The translations under genes were made by a program, and so were the position numbers. From NCBI GenBank assembly GCA_027036015.1, contig JALVTH010000074.1, positions 1 to 64,000 on the forward strand: DNA of 64,000 nucleotides, in the 5' to 3' direction. How positions within the stretch are numbered: the first letter of the stretch is position 1; each line of letters opens with the position of its first letter. The notes below the pieces were generated by a model. That model worked only from the letters and a program-made list of their open reading frames with translations, ran no database searches and was not told the DNA's origin. Source of the stretch: Campylobacteraceae bacterium (GTDB taxonomy: Bacteria > Campylobacterota > Campylobacteria > Campylobacterales > Sulfurovaceae). Positions 10,847 through 20,329 of this stretch are shown here, one piece after another.

Positions 10847-11152
10847 TTACCCTTTTAAGAGATTTAAATCGTCTAAATCTAAAGTGCCATACTTTTTGTA
10901 AACTAAAATCAAAAGCCCAAGTCCAACGGCAACTTCACTTGCTGCAATTGCAATGATAAATAGTGCAAACATTTGTCCCGTTAAATCGCCCATATAGCTC
11001 GAAAGTGCTGCTAAAGCCACATTTGCCGCATTTAGCATAATCTCTGTTGCAAAAAAGAGCATTAAAAGATTTTTTCTTCTAATAACCCCGGTTAATCCTA
11101 TAACAAACAAAATAACTGCTAAAATTAGATACTCACTCAACCCTACACTCAT
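10847..11152 (-). CDS. nuoK: NADH-quinone oxidoreductase subunit K
   Basis: Small 3-TM protein, FATEIMLNAANVALAALS, ASEVAVGLGLLILVYK. Confidence 0.96.
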   Translation of the reverse strand: MSVGLSEYLILAVILFVIGLTGVIRRKNLLMLFFATEIMLNAANVALAALSSYMGDLTGQMFALFIIAIAASEVAVGLGLLILVYKKYGTLDLDDLNLLKG

Positions 11153-11712
11153 TTTTGCTCCTTCATTTCATGCTCTTCTACCAAATAATCGTCACTCTCA
11201 GACAAACTAACTTCCATCTTTTTGCTTGCTAAAACAATTCCGGCAATCATTGCTACAAGAAGCATTACTGCAGCAACTTCAAATGGAATCAAATATTTTG
11301 TAAAAAGCACCGCCCCAATAGCGTGAGGATTATCCATTCCTTTTGGAGTGGCAAGTAACGCTCTTACGTTGTGTCCAATCTGCGGAGCTGCAAAAATAAC
11401 AACTAAAATAAGAGCACTTAAACCGCTCAGTAAAAATACTGCCAATGGTGCTTGATTTTTCTCTTTAATGTCTCTTGTAGCATCAAAAAACATCATACCA
11501 AATGCATAAAGCGCCATTATCGCTCCAGAATATACGACAAGTTGCACCGCACCTAAAAAATCGGCTCCTAAAACAAAATAAAGCCCCGAAATTAAAACCA
11601 TTCCAGCTGCTAGTGCACTCATAGCATAAAGAACGTTTTTACTAAATACCGTTACTAAAAAGAGTGCGGTAATTAAAATTCCAAAAACATAAAATGCAAT
11701 CGCTTCCATCAT
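11149..11712 (-). CDS. nuoJ: NADH-quinone oxidoreductase subunit J
   Basis: AVQLVVYSGAIMALYAFGMMFF; gene order. Confidence 0.94.
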   Translation of the reverse strand: MMEAIAFYVFGILITALFLVTVFSKNVLYAMSALAAGMVLISGLYFVLGADFLGAVQLVVYSGAIMALYAFGMMFFDATRDIKEKNQAPLAVFLLSGLSALILVVIFAAPQIGHNVRALLATPKGMDNPHAIGAVLFTKYLIPFEVAAVMLLVAMIAGIVLASKKMEVSLSESDDYLVEEHEMKEQK

Positions 11713-11719
11713 CTCTCCC

Positions 11720-12337
11720 TTAATAAGCTAACGGCGTTTTTTTGATATTTTCGTCTGCATTTGGTGAAATAGCGCCAAATCCAGGATACTCTTTTTGCTC
11801 TTTGAGTTTATCTATTGGCGTTAACATATCTTCAAAGAGACTAAAACTTGCTCTTTGTTCACTTGCAGTCTCATAGCGTCCACCATGAGTAATTGCAAGC
11901 TCAGGACAAACTTCGGCACAATATCCGCAAAAGATACATCGCCCAAAATTAATAGTATATTCAACTACCTCTTTTCTTTGATTCTCATCGTATCGAGTAT
12001 CCATTCGAATACAATCTGAAATACATATCTTTTCACAAAGCCCACATCCAATACAGCGATAATGGCCACTCTCAAGTAATCGCTTCATTTCATGAATTGC
12101 TCTATATCTTGGAGAGATAGGTAACTTTTCAAGTGGATATTTAACTGTATGCATCTCTCCCATAAAAAGAGCTTTAAACATCTCTCTAAAAGTAACTTTA
12201 AGTCCAACAAAGAGCTCTAATTTTACTGAGCGCTTTAATACTCTTTTAAATTTACCCCAAGCAGTGGTTGGGGTTGGCTCAAGCTCTATAAAACGATAAT
12301 TTTGAACTCCAACTCTTTTTTTCTCACTCATTGCCAC
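11720..12337 (-). CDS. nuoI: NADH-quinone oxidoreductase subunit I
   Basis: Two 4Fe-4S motifs CIGCGLCEKICISDC and CIFCGYCAEVCPELA. Confidence 0.96.
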   Translation of the reverse strand: MAMSEKKRVGVQNYRFIELEPTPTTAWGKFKRVLKRSVKLELFVGLKVTFREMFKALFMGEMHTVKYPLEKLPISPRYRAIHEMKRLLESGHYRCIGCGLCEKICISDCIRMDTRYDENQRKEVVEYTINFGRCIFCGYCAEVCPELAITHGGRYETASEQRASFSLFEDMLTPIDKLKEQKEYPGFGAISPNADENIKKTPLAY

Positions 12338-12340
12338 TCC

Positions 12341-13330
12341 TTATACCATCATCACAATACCAGTAATTAAAATATTAAGTACCGCAAGCGGCATTAATAC
12401 CTTCCAACAAAGCCACATCAATTGATCAGGTCTAATATGAGGCCACGCTGCACGAATCCAAAGCATTAAGAAAAAGAAAAATGAAACTTTCAAAATAATT
12501 GCAATTCCTCCAGGAATAAATCCAAGTGGGTTAAATCCTCCAAGGAAAATAAGTGAAGCTAAAAATCCAATGGTAATCATATTTGTATACTCACCAATGA
12601 AAAACATACCCCATCTCAAACCACTATACTCAGTGGCATACCCAGAAATAATTTCTGCTTCATGTTCAAGTAAATCAAAAGGTGTTCTGTTTGTCTCAGC
12701 ATAACCAGAGATTAAAAAGAGAATAAATGCTAAAGGCTGTTTCCATATAATCCAATGGCTAATGCCACCAGCTTGATAGTTGTTAAAATCAATTAACGAA
12801 AGTGATCCAACCATCATTATAGGAGCTAAAATCGATAAACCAGTTACAACTTCATAACTTAAAAATTGCACAGCGGTTCTTGCACTCCCTAAAAGCCCCC
12901 ATTTATTCTCTTGCGCCATACCAGCAAGAAGTGGTCCATAAAGTCCAACTCCCATCATAGCAATAACAAAAAGCAAACCAATGTTTAAATCAGAAACAAT
13001 TGGTCTAACTTTTATCCCAAAAATGGTAAATTCTGGTAAAAGTGGCACTGCAGCTAACGCAATAAATGCAGTTGCAGCCGTAATTGCTGGAGCAATCATA
13101 AAAATGATTCTATTTGCTCCTGCAGGAATAAAATCTTCTTTGGTAAATAGCTTAATACCATCGGCTAAAATTTGTAAAAGTCCATAAGGACCTACATGAT
13201 ATGGTCCAAGACGGCGTTGCATAAATGCAAGAACTTTTCTTTCAAGATATGTTCCAAATCCAGCTAACGCTGAGAGAATTAACAAAATCAAAACTGCTTT
13301 AATAATCGTTCCAATAATATATCCATCCAT
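12341..13330 (-). CDS. nuoH: NADH-quinone oxidoreductase subunit H
   Basis: ERKVLAFMQRRLGPYHVGPYGLLQILADGIKLFTKED; EYSGLRWGMFFIGEY. Confidence 0.97.
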   Translation of the reverse strand: MDGYIIGTIIKAVLILLILSALAGFGTYLERKVLAFMQRRLGPYHVGPYGLLQILADGIKLFTKEDFIPAGANRIIFMIAPAITAATAFIALAAVPLLPEFTIFGIKVRPIVSDLNIGLLFVIAMMGVGLYGPLLAGMAQENKWGLLGSARTAVQFLSYEVVTGLSILAPIMMVGSLSLIDFNNYQAGGISHWIIWKQPLAFILFLISGYAETNRTPFDLLEHEAEIISGYATEYSGLRWGMFFIGEYTNMITIGFLASLIFLGGFNPLGFIPGGIAIILKVSFFFFLMLWIRAAWPHIRPDQLMWLCWKVLMPLAVLNILITGIVMMV

Positions 13331-13333
13331 CGC

Positions 13334-15799
13334 TTACACCTTTGTTATTTTTACTTGAGCATATCTATTTTTGCCAAAGAGTGAGTATACATCCATCTCA
13401 GCCTTAAAATCAGGCACCTCAACAATATCGCCACTAAGTCTCTCATCCACTTCAACAGGCAATTCAAGCCCTTCACCATTTTCAAACTCAACTTTAACGA
13501 ATTCTCCAAGCTCCTTTGCTTTCTCTGGCGATACATAAAGCGCAAATGGCTCAAAAATTTGATGCGCTTTATCGGTAAAATCGTTAAATTGTCGTTGCGG
13601 ATTGCAGCGATATGCAATTTGGCCTTCAAGTTTGCTTTCACTAAACTCTTCTATTATAACTTCTTCTTTATCAACTGGCATATTTGCTAACACATAGCCT
13701 CGATGCTCACTCATATCATTTGCAAAATAGTTTGGTAAATCATCAAATTTTGCTACTTGATATCCTTTTTCAACTGGAAGAGCTTCAGTCCAATCAATCG
13801 TTAAATTTTTGCCAAGACCAAGTTCATTCATAATATCATTGAGTTCATATCCTTCATAATCTAATGCGGCATTTAATGGAACAACACGTTTATTCATATT
13901 AGTTGTTGTTCCTTCTTGCTGATTCATTGCTGGAATATCAAAATCTCCATCACCAAGTGCTGAGATTTTAAAATCACCCGGTTCATTATATCCTACAACA
14001 AAGCCCTCTTCATTCTCATCTAAATCGCAAATTAAAGCAACACCAAGTGCATTTGATTTTGGAGGAATAAAGGCAACTTTAAAATCTGTTGTTTCTTCAA
14101 ACAGTGCTACAAGTTTTGCTAAATTTGCTGCTTTTGGATGGAAGTAAAAATCTTCCCCAACAATAAGAGCAAAATCTTCTTTTTTCTTTAATGCTTTTTC
14201 AAACTCTTCATTAAAGTTTTCTACATCACCACCAAGCTTTTCAACTAAAAGATTTGCTTCATATTCCACCTCTTTTTCTTCAAAACTTGGCACTTTTTTC
14301 TTCACCTCTTTTTCTTCGCCGCTTTCTTTATCAACAACTTTTTCTACTACCTCTTTCATTACTTTTTCTTTTACTTTTTTCACTCGTTTTTCTTTAAAAG
14401 AGGCTAATTTTTCTTTAATTTCACTTGGTAGTTTTTCTTTATCGGCAAATAAATCAAGCAATAAAAGCATTACATACTCTTCATCACCCACTTTATGGTT
14501 AAATACCGATACACTTTTACCAAAAGTTGGAACCAATGTATCACCAACAGGATGAAAATAAAATCCAGCACCTTTATTAATTTTTTGAATATTGTTAAAA
14601 AGATATCTGGCAGCTGGATTATCATTTCTTAATTTTGCTCCAACACTGACAATAAAATCGCTACTGCTCATATCTTTAAAACTATTACTATAGAGCATTT
14701 GCCCTTTTGCCTTGCCATAGACTTTGAGAAAATTTTGGAAAGGCTTTACTTCTTTATTCACAAGTTTAATGCCAAACTTTTCTTTAAGCGTTTGAAGCAT
14801 GAGTGCTTCTTCGTTTGTAATCATTGAATTAAAGCGAATAGTTTTTGCTTTTTTAATTGCTTCAACAGCTCTTTTTAGAGCATTTGGGTCTTTTTTTACA
14901 TTTCTATTTTCATAATCGTATCCAAAGCGCCCTGCTCCACAAAGAGATTGATAGTGGAATTCATTTTTAATTCTAAAAATTTTCTCACTTGGATCATCAA
15001 TTGATGTAAATCGTGTTTCATAGTAGAGATGACAAGCGCTTGAACAGTGTGCACATGCACTTGGAACTTCTCTAAGCTCCCATGGATTTGCCTTGTAGAT
15101 AAAATCTCTCTCAGTTAGTGCTCCAACTGGACAAACGGCCGTGCACTCTCCACAATCACTACAATTTGTATATTCAGTACCATTGCTTGGAACAATAATT
15201 GATTTTTGCAACTTATTCCACATTGCATAAGCATCTTTTGGCATTGTTTCTTTGTAAGACTTATCAAGCTTATCACCGCCTCTTGGTCCAGTTTTGAGTG
15301 CACTATCACCAATCATATCTTTGCAAACAGTAACACAGCGCTCACAAACAATACAAAGCCCTGCATCATAGTGTAACACACTACTCCAATTTTTTGTTTC
15401 ACGCTTTGTATCAGCAATTGCGTAGTGTTGTTCATCAACTTCCATCTCAAGCGTGTAGTTTTGTAACTCACACTCACCATGCTGATCACAAACGCCACAT
15501 TGTAATGGGTGGTTTACATCATAAACCTCCATAATTGCACGGCGCTCTTCTAAAATCTCTTCAGTTTGAGTTACAATATTCATGCCATCTTTTGCTTTGG
15601 CATTACAAGCATAAACTCTTTTACCATCAGCCTCAACTAAACACAAACGACAAGCAAGAGTAGGTGAACAACGAGTTAAATAACAAATTGCCGGAATAAA
15701 AATTCCATTTGCTCTGGCAATATTTAAAATATATTCACCCTCTTTTGCTTTGCATTCAATTCCATCTATTGTAATTGTTATCTCTTTACTCATCGCCAC
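13334..15799 (-). CDS. nuoG: NADH-quinone oxidoreductase subunit G, paralog 1
   Basis: N-terminal 2Fe-2S and HPLQCGVCDQHGECELQN; CIVCERCVTVC, CSDCGECTAVCPVGAL, CAHCSSACHLYYE. Confidence 0.92.
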   Translation of the reverse strand: MAMSKEITITIDGIECKAKEGEYILNIARANGIFIPAICYLTRCSPTLACRLCLVEADGKRVYACNAKAKDGMNIVTQTEEILEERRAIMEVYDVNHPLQCGVCDQHGECELQNYTLEMEVDEQHYAIADTKRETKNWSSVLHYDAGLCIVCERCVTVCKDMIGDSALKTGPRGGDKLDKSYKETMPKDAYAMWNKLQKSIIVPSNGTEYTNCSDCGECTAVCPVGALTERDFIYKANPWELREVPSACAHCSSACHLYYETRFTSIDDPSEKIFRIKNEFHYQSLCGAGRFGYDYENRNVKKDPNALKRAVEAIKKAKTIRFNSMITNEEALMLQTLKEKFGIKLVNKEVKPFQNFLKVYGKAKGQMLYSNSFKDMSSSDFIVSVGAKLRNDNPAARYLFNNIQKINKGAGFYFHPVGDTLVPTFGKSVSVFNHKVGDEEYVMLLLLDLFADKEKLPSEIKEKLASFKEKRVKKVKEKVMKEVVEKVVDKESGEEKEVKKKVPSFEEKEVEYEANLLVEKLGGDVENFNEEFEKALKKKEDFALIVGEDFYFHPKAANLAKLVALFEETTDFKVAFIPPKSNALGVALICDLDENEEGFVVGYNEPGDFKISALGDGDFDIPAMNQQEGTTTNMNKRVVPLNAALDYEGYELNDIMNELGLGKNLTIDWTEALPVEKGYQVAKFDDLPNYFANDMSEHRGYVLANMPVDKEEVIIEEFSESKLEGQIAYRCNPQRQFNDFTDKAHQIFEPFALYVSPEKAKELGEFVKVEFENGEGLELPVEVDERLSGDIVEVPDFKAEMDVYSLFGKNRYAQVKITKV

Positions 15800-18071
15800 T
15801 ACCCACTTTATTGATATTTACTTTTTTAAATCTATAAGAGGATACCCAAAAAGCACTTAAGCCCATATCAAATATTGGGTTTAGCGCTATGGTTCCTTTT
15901 AAAGATGTATCAATCCTAAACACTCTTGTTACCTTTTTACCATCCATCTCAAACTCCACCCTATCTCCATCGTTAATTTTTGCTGCAGTTGCAAACTGCT
16001 TTGAGCCAATAAGAGTAGCTTTGCTTTGTAATAAGTGGCTCTTATTGGTAAATGGATTTGGGTTTTGTGAAGGATTTACACAGTATACAATAGTTCCATC
16101 AAAACTCTCAAGATCCGCAACCTCTTCAAGTTCAAAATTAACTTCAACTGTTACATTTCTTAACTTATACCCTCTTAAATCTTCTCCATGAACGCTAAAA
16201 GCATTAGGAGAGAGTTCATCAAACTCAATTGACTCAAAACCTTTTTCTTTTGGTAACTCTTTTGTTAAATCAATTGTTAAATCACTTCCAACGCCAAGCT
16301 CTTTGGCAATATCATTTAAAATATAGCCATCATAAGGCAATGCAACATTGAGTGGAACAACTTGTTTATTAATGGTTGTAATTGTCCCTTCAATTTGATT
16401 AAAAGCTGGTAAATCAAAATCTCCATCACCTAAAGAGCTTAGAGTAAAGTCTCCTGGAGCATTTACTCCAACAACAAAGCCTTCTTTTTCTTTTTCTAAA
16501 TCACAAATTAAGCTTACTCCCAAACTATTTGAAGCTGGAGGAATGACGATTAATTTAAAATTGGTGTATTTTTCAATTAAAGCAATGATTTTTGCAATAT
16601 TTTCAACTCTTTCGTGATTGAAAATATCACTACCAATAATCAGGCTAAAACGCTTTCTCTTCCAAAAATCAAGTTTCAAACTCTCAATTTCTTCTTCTGA
16701 AACACTACTTTCAGCACTCAAATAACCAATATCAAGTTCATCAATAAAGGCTTTGATTTTGCTATCAAGCTCTTTATCTCTTGTTAAAAATTCAAGCAAC
16801 ATTGCAAGCACGCCTTCTTCGCTGCCTGCTTCATACTTAATAAACCTTGTAACCAAATTCTGAATTGTATAATCTTCAATTGGATGCATATAGATAACTC
16901 TTGCTTTATTGCGTTTAGAAGCCATTGCAATGTGATTTTTCACCATTGGGGCATCTTGCGCAATTTTGCCACCAAAGCTAATAATTACATCTGATGTGGC
17001 AATATCTTCTAATGTTCCATCCCAAAGCATCTTGCCACTGACACTTGAATAAGCTTTTAAAAATCGGCTTAGGCCATAACTATCGCTACAAACTAATTTT
17101 GCGCCAACTTTTTTTGCAATTTTACTTAAAAGCAAAGCCTCTTCATTGCTAATGTAAGAAGAAAAAGCAATAGTATCAGCCTTTTTAAAAGCTTTAATTG
17201 CTTCTTCTAACTTTCTTGAATCTTTAAAAGCTGTTTTATTTTCAAAATCAAATCCAAAGCGTCCTGCACCGCATAGGTTGCTAAATTCAAACTCATTTGT
17301 AACACGATAGATTTTTGGTTCAGGATTATCAATGCTTGTGTGTTTTACTTCATAATAGAGCTGGCATCCAGCACTACACATTGCACAAGCACTTGGAATC
17401 TTCTCAAGCTCCCAAGCATTTGAGCTATATTTAAAATCACTACTAACAAGTGCTCCAACTGGACAAACTGCCATACACTCACCACAACTTACACAATCAT
17501 TGTCTGGTTTTGTATTAACAATTGTTGATTTATATCCACCAACACTAATTTGTAACTGTTCACTTCCTACAATTTCATTGCAAACTCTTACACACTTTTC
17601 ACAAAGGATACAAAGTGATGGATCATAACTAATAAAGCCCCAATTTTGCACTGGTCGATGCATCTCTTTAGCCGTGAAATCTTGCTCGTCCACTTCAAAT
17701 TCAAGCGTTTTATTTTGCAAATCACACTCACCACTCTTATCGCAAACCCCACACTCAAGTGGATGGTTTACATCATAAAGTTTCATAATGTTTTGGCGCT
17801 CGCGAAAGAGTGCTTGGCTATTTGTTGTAATTTTAGCCCCATCTACGGCTTTTTCTTGACAAGAGAGAACGAAGCCATCAACCCCTTCAACTTCTACAAC
17901 ACACATTCTGCAAGAAGCTATGGGTTCAACTTTGGTTAAATAACACATTGTTGGAATATAAATTCCATTCTCCCTTGCAATTTGTAAAATTGATTTGCCA
18001 TATTCGGCTTGAATTTCTTTCCCATCAATTGTGATAGTAATTGTTTTTTTCGTTTCTTTTACCGCACTCAT
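15786..18071 (-). CDS. nuoG: NADH-quinone oxidoreductase subunit G, paralog 2
   Basis: Same architecture as 13334..15799; internal start MSAVKETKK at 18071 follows the upstream stop by 1 nt, better than the ORF start at 18140. Confidence 0.92.
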   Translation of the reverse strand: MSAVKETKKTITITIDGKEIQAEYGKSILQIARENGIYIPTMCYLTKVEPIASCRMCVVEVEGVDGFVLSCQEKAVDGAKITTNSQALFRERQNIMKLYDVNHPLECGVCDKSGECDLQNKTLEFEVDEQDFTAKEMHRPVQNWGFISYDPSLCILCEKCVRVCNEIVGSEQLQISVGGYKSTIVNTKPDNDCVSCGECMAVCPVGALVSSDFKYSSNAWELEKIPSACAMCSAGCQLYYEVKHTSIDNPEPKIYRVTNEFEFSNLCGAGRFGFDFENKTAFKDSRKLEEAIKAFKKADTIAFSSYISNEEALLLSKIAKKVGAKLVCSDSYGLSRFLKAYSSVSGKMLWDGTLEDIATSDVIISFGGKIAQDAPMVKNHIAMASKRNKARVIYMHPIEDYTIQNLVTRFIKYEAGSEEGVLAMLLEFLTRDKELDSKIKAFIDELDIGYLSAESSVSEEEIESLKLDFWKRKRFSLIIGSDIFNHERVENIAKIIALIEKYTNFKLIVIPPASNSLGVSLICDLEKEKEGFVVGVNAPGDFTLSSLGDGDFDLPAFNQIEGTITTINKQVVPLNVALPYDGYILNDIAKELGVGSDLTIDLTKELPKEKGFESIEFDELSPNAFSVHGEDLRGYKLRNVTVEVNFELEEVADLESFDGTIVYCVNPSQNPNPFTNKSHLLQSKATLIGSKQFATAAKINDGDRVEFEMDGKKVTRVFRIDTSLKGTIALNPIFDMGLSAFWVSSYRFKKVNINKVGSGDE

Positions 18072-18072
18072 C

Positions 18073-20085
18073 TTACACCGCCACCATTGCAATATAGTAA
18101 CAGCGCATACAGCGCTCAGCTTCAGCAATTGCTTGCTCACCTGTTAGACCTAAATTTACCTCTTTATTATTGGTAATTCTCTCACTAACACTTAATTTTT
18201 CGCTAACTTCTCTTGGTATTCCTGGCATCCAACCTTTGATTTTTTCATTTTTATTATAAACGCCAAGTTTTTTAAGATGATCTTCCATAATCTCTTCATC
18301 AGTTAAACTTACTTTGCCATCATAAATATAGCGGCTAATAACGCTTGCTGCTCTTTTTGCCTGACCAACAGCATTTACAATTGTCATTGGACCATATTCA
18401 CAATCTCCAGCAGCAAATACGCCAGGTTTTGAGCTCATATAATCGCGTCCATTGGTTAAAATGGTATTCCAGCTGGTTAGCTCAATATTCCACTCTTCAG
18501 GCAAAATGCTTAAGTCCGCACTTTGTGAAACTGCTGGAATTAAGAAATCACACTCAATTTCAAAATCTGCCCCTTCAATTTTTACAAGTTGCGGACGCCC
18601 TCCATTTGGATCTGGCACTAACTCAAAGCGATTGACTTTAAGTTTTTTGAGTTGATCGTTTTCATCTGTGATAATTTCTTCAACAGCTGAGTAGAAAATA
18701 AATTCAACTCCTTCTTCTACAGCTTCATGATACTCTTCCCATGAAGTGTTTCGAATAATTGTCTTTTCATCACGGCGATAGAGCATTATTACTTTTTTTG
18801 CACCCTCTCTTACGGCACAGCGCACGACATCCATCGAAGTAAATCCACCACCAACACAAACAACAACTTTATCTTTTAACTCTTTACTTGCTGGTTCACC
18901 AATTTTATATTTGTGCCATAGGTTTACTCTATCAAGCATTGCTATAGCACCCCAATAACCTTTTATCTCTTCACGCTCATTTTTTGCACGAATTTTTTTA
19001 GAAAGTCTTGTTCCAAATGCAAGTAAAATAGCATCATACTCTTTTTCAAATTCTCTAAGCATATTGGCATCAACTCTTGTGTTGGTGTGCACATGCACTG
19101 TTGGAAGCGACGTTACAAGTTCAATATCTTTATTGTATTTTTCAATTGGCATACGATACTGCGGCACTCCAACAGCAACCTCACCTCCAAGCACTGGAAG
19201 CTCTTCAAAAATATGCACTTCAATACCTTCAAGCCCAAGATAGTATGCTGCAGTAAGTCCAGCTGGTCCACCACCTACAATTGCAACTTTTTTGCCATCA
19301 TTTCTTGGAGGCTTAGGCTCTTTTGGATGAAACCAAGCAAGATTATGATCTGTTTCATAATCTGCGCCAAGACGTTTAAGCTCCATAATAGCAATTGGCT
19401 CATCAAGATTTGCTCTTCTACATGCATCTTCACAAGGGTGAGGACAAACTCTACCACAAGTGTGAGCTAAAGGCATCGTTTGGCGCGTTGCTTGAAGCGA
19501 TGCACCAAATTCTAAGTCTCTAACGCCCTCAATGTAAGATGGAATATCAACGTGGGCTGGACACATATCCATACAAGGAGCAGTTACTTTAGCAATATAA
19601 CTTGTATTGCTCTCATATTCGTGTGATTTTTTTTGCTCTAAAATACAAGCATCAAATTGCTCTTTATAGTGTTCCATCAAATCTAAAATTGGTTTTGGAA
19701 CAGTTCTTCCAATCTCGCATTTGCTCGTTTCCATCATTGTGCGACTAACTTCTTGCAAATGCTCAATATCTTCAAAGTTTCCTTCGCCTCTTGCAATTTT
19801 ATCTAATAAATCAAACAAAATTCTTCCACCCCATCTACCAGGCGCACAGCGACCGCAAGCTTCGGAGTATTTTTGATAGGTTGCTGCATATTCAGTGGCA
19901 AGCTTTACTGCATCTATATTTTCATCAAAAATTGCAACGCCATCCCATCCAATAAACGCACGGCTTGGCTTATCTTTGTTATATTCAAGTGGGAAGCTAA
20001 AGCTACTTTCTACCCACTCTTCTTGAGGCTTATTGCGATTGTCAATAAGCTCTCCACGCCAAGTCGAAAATACTACTTTAGACAT
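18073..20085 (-). CDS. Chimeric complex I input subunit: NuoF C-terminal 4Fe-4S-like domain fused to a GltD-like FAD/NAD(P)H oxidoreductase
   Basis: EACGRCAPGRWGGRILFDLLDKIARGEGNFEDIEHLQEVSRTMMETSKCEIGRTVPKPILDLMEHY (NuoF C-domain pattern), then APCMDMCPAHVDIPSYI...CGRVCPHPCEDACRR, VAIVGGGPAGLTAAYYL and VVCVGGGFTSMDVVRCAVREGAKKVIMLYRRDE. Confidence 0.88.
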   Translation of the reverse strand: MSKVVFSTWRGELIDNRNKPQEEWVESSFSFPLEYNKDKPSRAFIGWDGVAIFDENIDAVKLATEYAATYQKYSEACGRCAPGRWGGRILFDLLDKIARGEGNFEDIEHLQEVSRTMMETSKCEIGRTVPKPILDLMEHYKEQFDACILEQKKSHEYESNTSYIAKVTAPCMDMCPAHVDIPSYIEGVRDLEFGASLQATRQTMPLAHTCGRVCPHPCEDACRRANLDEPIAIMELKRLGADYETDHNLAWFHPKEPKPPRNDGKKVAIVGGGPAGLTAAYYLGLEGIEVHIFEELPVLGGEVAVGVPQYRMPIEKYNKDIELVTSLPTVHVHTNTRVDANMLREFEKEYDAILLAFGTRLSKKIRAKNEREEIKGYWGAIAMLDRVNLWHKYKIGEPASKELKDKVVVCVGGGFTSMDVVRCAVREGAKKVIMLYRRDEKTIIRNTSWEEYHEAVEEGVEFIFYSAVEEIITDENDQLKKLKVNRFELVPDPNGGRPQLVKIEGADFEIECDFLIPAVSQSADLSILPEEWNIELTSWNTILTNGRDYMSSKPGVFAAGDCEYGPMTIVNAVGQAKRAASVISRYIYDGKVSLTDEEIMEDHLKKLGVYNKNEKIKGWMPGIPREVSEKLSVSERITNNKEVNLGLTGEQAIAEAERCMRCYYIAMVAV

Positions 20086-20318
20086 TAGTTACCCTTTTTG
20101 CGAACTACTATTGTCCAATCAACTTCGTTAAATTTTAAAGAATTTAACAGCTCATGGCCATGTTCTTTGATAATATCAGCACTTTTTTGAATGGGAGAGA
20201 AATCACCAATTTCAAATAAGAAAATCCCAACTTCGTTTGGTCGTAAATCGGTATCGATTAATTCAATCATTCTATCGTAAAAATTTTCATGTAAATGTCT
20301 TAGATCATACCTTTTCAT
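20085..20318 (-). CDS. Short NuoE-position protein (77 aa, no cysteines), like the Cj1575c-position gene of Campylobacter
   Basis: Position between nuoD and the NuoF-like gene; translation has no Cys. Confidence 0.75.
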   Translation of the reverse strand: MKRYDLRHLHENFYDRMIELIDTDLRPNEVGIFLFEIGDFSPIQKSADIIKEHGHELLNSLKFNEVDWTIVVRKKGN

Positions 20319-20329
20319 CTTCGCTCCTT

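Noticed and set aside
13351-13641. 96-aa minus-strand ORF
   Set aside because: Alternate frame inside nuoG paralog 1, which has clear family motifs in its own frame.
15889-16191. 100-aa plus-strand ORF
   Set aside because: Antisense to nuoG paralog 2; product of codon bias, not supported.
19087-19470. 127-aa plus-strand ORF
   Set aside because: Antisense to the NuoF/GltD-like gene, low-complexity Cys/Trp/Phe-rich translation.
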